Source of the DNA: Paenibacillus albus
GTDB taxonomy: Bacteria > Bacillota > Bacilli > Paenibacillales > Paenibacillaceae
DNA length: 64,000 nucleotides
Assembly (NCBI RefSeq): GCF_003952225.1
Contig: NZ_CP034437.1
Location: 3,344,501-3,408,500, forward strand
Direction: 5' to 3'
Position 1 is the stretch's first letter; each line of letters begins with the position of its first letter. Below the pieces are notes generated by a model that worked only from the letters and a program-made list of their open reading frames with translations, was not told the origin of the DNA and ran no database searches. Both the position numbers and the translations under genes were made by a program. Below are positions 63,276 through 64,000 of this stretch, in pieces.

Positions 63276-64000
63276 ATGAACGTACTATTTATTGGTGATA
63301 TCGTCGGCAGCGTTGGCCGTGCCGCATTGAAGAAGGTACTGCCTGCACTACAGTCAAAGTACAACCCGCACATCGTCATAGCCAATGGAGAGAACGCAGC
63401 AGCTGGGAGAGGCATTACAGCTGCAATTGTAAAGGAGCTTCTCGACGCTGGCGTACATGGGATTACAATGGGCAACCATACGTGGGACAACAAAGATATT
63501 TTCGAGTGGATCGATGATCAGCCGCGCATTGTAAGACCAGCTAACTATGTCGAAGGCTTGCCTGGTCAAGGTGCAACAATAATTAAAGCGAATGGCAAGG
63601 AGCTTGCGATCGTAAACCTGCAAGGCCGGACATTCCTGCCGCCAATCGATTGCCCATTCCGTAAGGCGGATGAGCTGATCGAACAATTGCAGCAGAAGAC
63701 GAAGAACATTCTCGTTGATTTCCACGCTGAAGCGACATCGGAGAAAATTGCGATGGGCTGGTACTTGGATGGACGGGCATCAATCGTCGTAGGTACACAT
63801 ACCCATGTGCAAACGAATGATGATACGATTCATCCAGATGGTACAGCTTATTTGACGGACGTCGGTATGGTCGGTCCGAAGAACGGCGTACTCGGCATGG
63901 ACCGTGAAGCAGTACTACATAGATTTCTAACGCAATTGCCGACGCGGTTCGTCGTTGACGAAGGCGACTGGCATTTCCATGCGATTGTGGTAGATATCGA
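63276..64000 (+). CDS. ymdB: YmdB-family metallophosphoesterase (3' partial)
   Basis: Calcineurin-like phosphoesterase; B. subtilis YmdB hydrolyses cyclic nucleotides and affects the choice between biofilm and motility. The frame starts MNVLFIGDIVGSVGRAALKK and shows the metal-binding motifs GDIVG, NGENAAAGRG, GNHTWDN, VDFHAEATSEK and GTHTHVQTND. It is open to the window edge after about 241 codons, near the family's usual 260-270 residues, so only a short C-terminal piece is missing. A GAGAGG site precedes the ATG at 63276; an ATG at 63271 is followed at once by a stop. Confidence 0.95.
   Translation, partial: MNVLFIGDIVGSVGRAALKKVLPALQSKYNPHIVIANGENAAAGRGITAAIVKELLDAGVHGITMGNHTWDNKDIFEWIDDQPRIVRPANYVEGLPGQGATIIKANGKELAIVNLQGRTFLPPIDCPFRKADELIEQLQQKTKNILVDFHAEATSEKIAMGWYLDGRASIVVGTHTHVQTNDDTIHPDGTAYLTDVGMVGPKNGVLGMDREAVLHRFLTQLPTRFVVDEGDWHFHAIVVDI

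Overview
The window is a continuous stretch of chromosome from a motile, endospore-forming member of the Bacillota, most likely Paenibacillaceae (Paenibacillus/Cohnella-like). The signs are PolC-type DNA polymerase, the dipicolinate synthase pair dpaAB, the cortex-lytic enzyme sleB, RNase J and RNase Y, a SigD-type flagellar sigma factor, AGGAGG-type ribosome-binding sites with frequent TTG/GTG starts, and moderate GC content. Every confident gene lies on the + strand. Gene order closely follows the B. subtilis fla/che to ymdB chromosomal segment. I saw no prophage, transposase, CRISPR array, tRNA or rRNA gene.

Layout. (1) 1-8726: distal end of the motility/chemotaxis operon (cheB partial, cheA, cheW, cheC, cheD, a two-TM protein, sigD, a FapA/DUF342 protein, then three poorly known genes). 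(2) 8727-17458: rpsB, tsf, pyrH, frr, uppS, cdsA, dxr, rseP, proS (translation, nucleotide, isoprenoid/envelope and regulated proteolysis genes). (3) 17576-21883: polC. (4) 21884-23118: a 1.2-kb gene-free island holding a degenerate AT-rich repeat zone and two tandem ~248-bp GC-rich, strongly palindromic units, ending in the rimP promoter and leader hairpin. (5) 23119-34471: rimP, nusA, rnpM, ylxQ, infB, rbfA, nrnA, truB, ribF, rpsO, pnp, the translation/RNA maturation superoperon. (6) 34611-42723: ylxY, ymxG, dut, dpaA, dpaB, asd, dapG, dapA. Here the aspartate-to-dihydrodipicolinate enzymes sit next to the enzyme that turns the product into spore dipicolinic acid. (7) 43193-57980: rnjB, tepA, ylzJ, ftsK/spoIIIE, sleB, the ymfF/H/I/J/K group, rodZ, yajQ, rimO, pgsA. 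(8) 58133-64000: cinA, recA with an SOS box, recX, rny, ymdB (partial).

The most noteworthy points are: the tandem palindromic repeat island between polC and rimP; two single-base frameshifts in essential genes (tsf near its C-terminus, asd about one quarter of the way in), both explained by one missing base in a homopolymer and so probably sequencing errors until shown otherwise; an archaeal/eukaryotic-type prolyl-tRNA synthetase at the usual bacterial proS locus; a large Gly/Gln repeat expansion in IF2; a deacetylase-fold protein lacking its metal-binding Asp pair; good sigma-G-like promoters in front of tepA and sleB; and several hairpin-bearing mRNA leaders.
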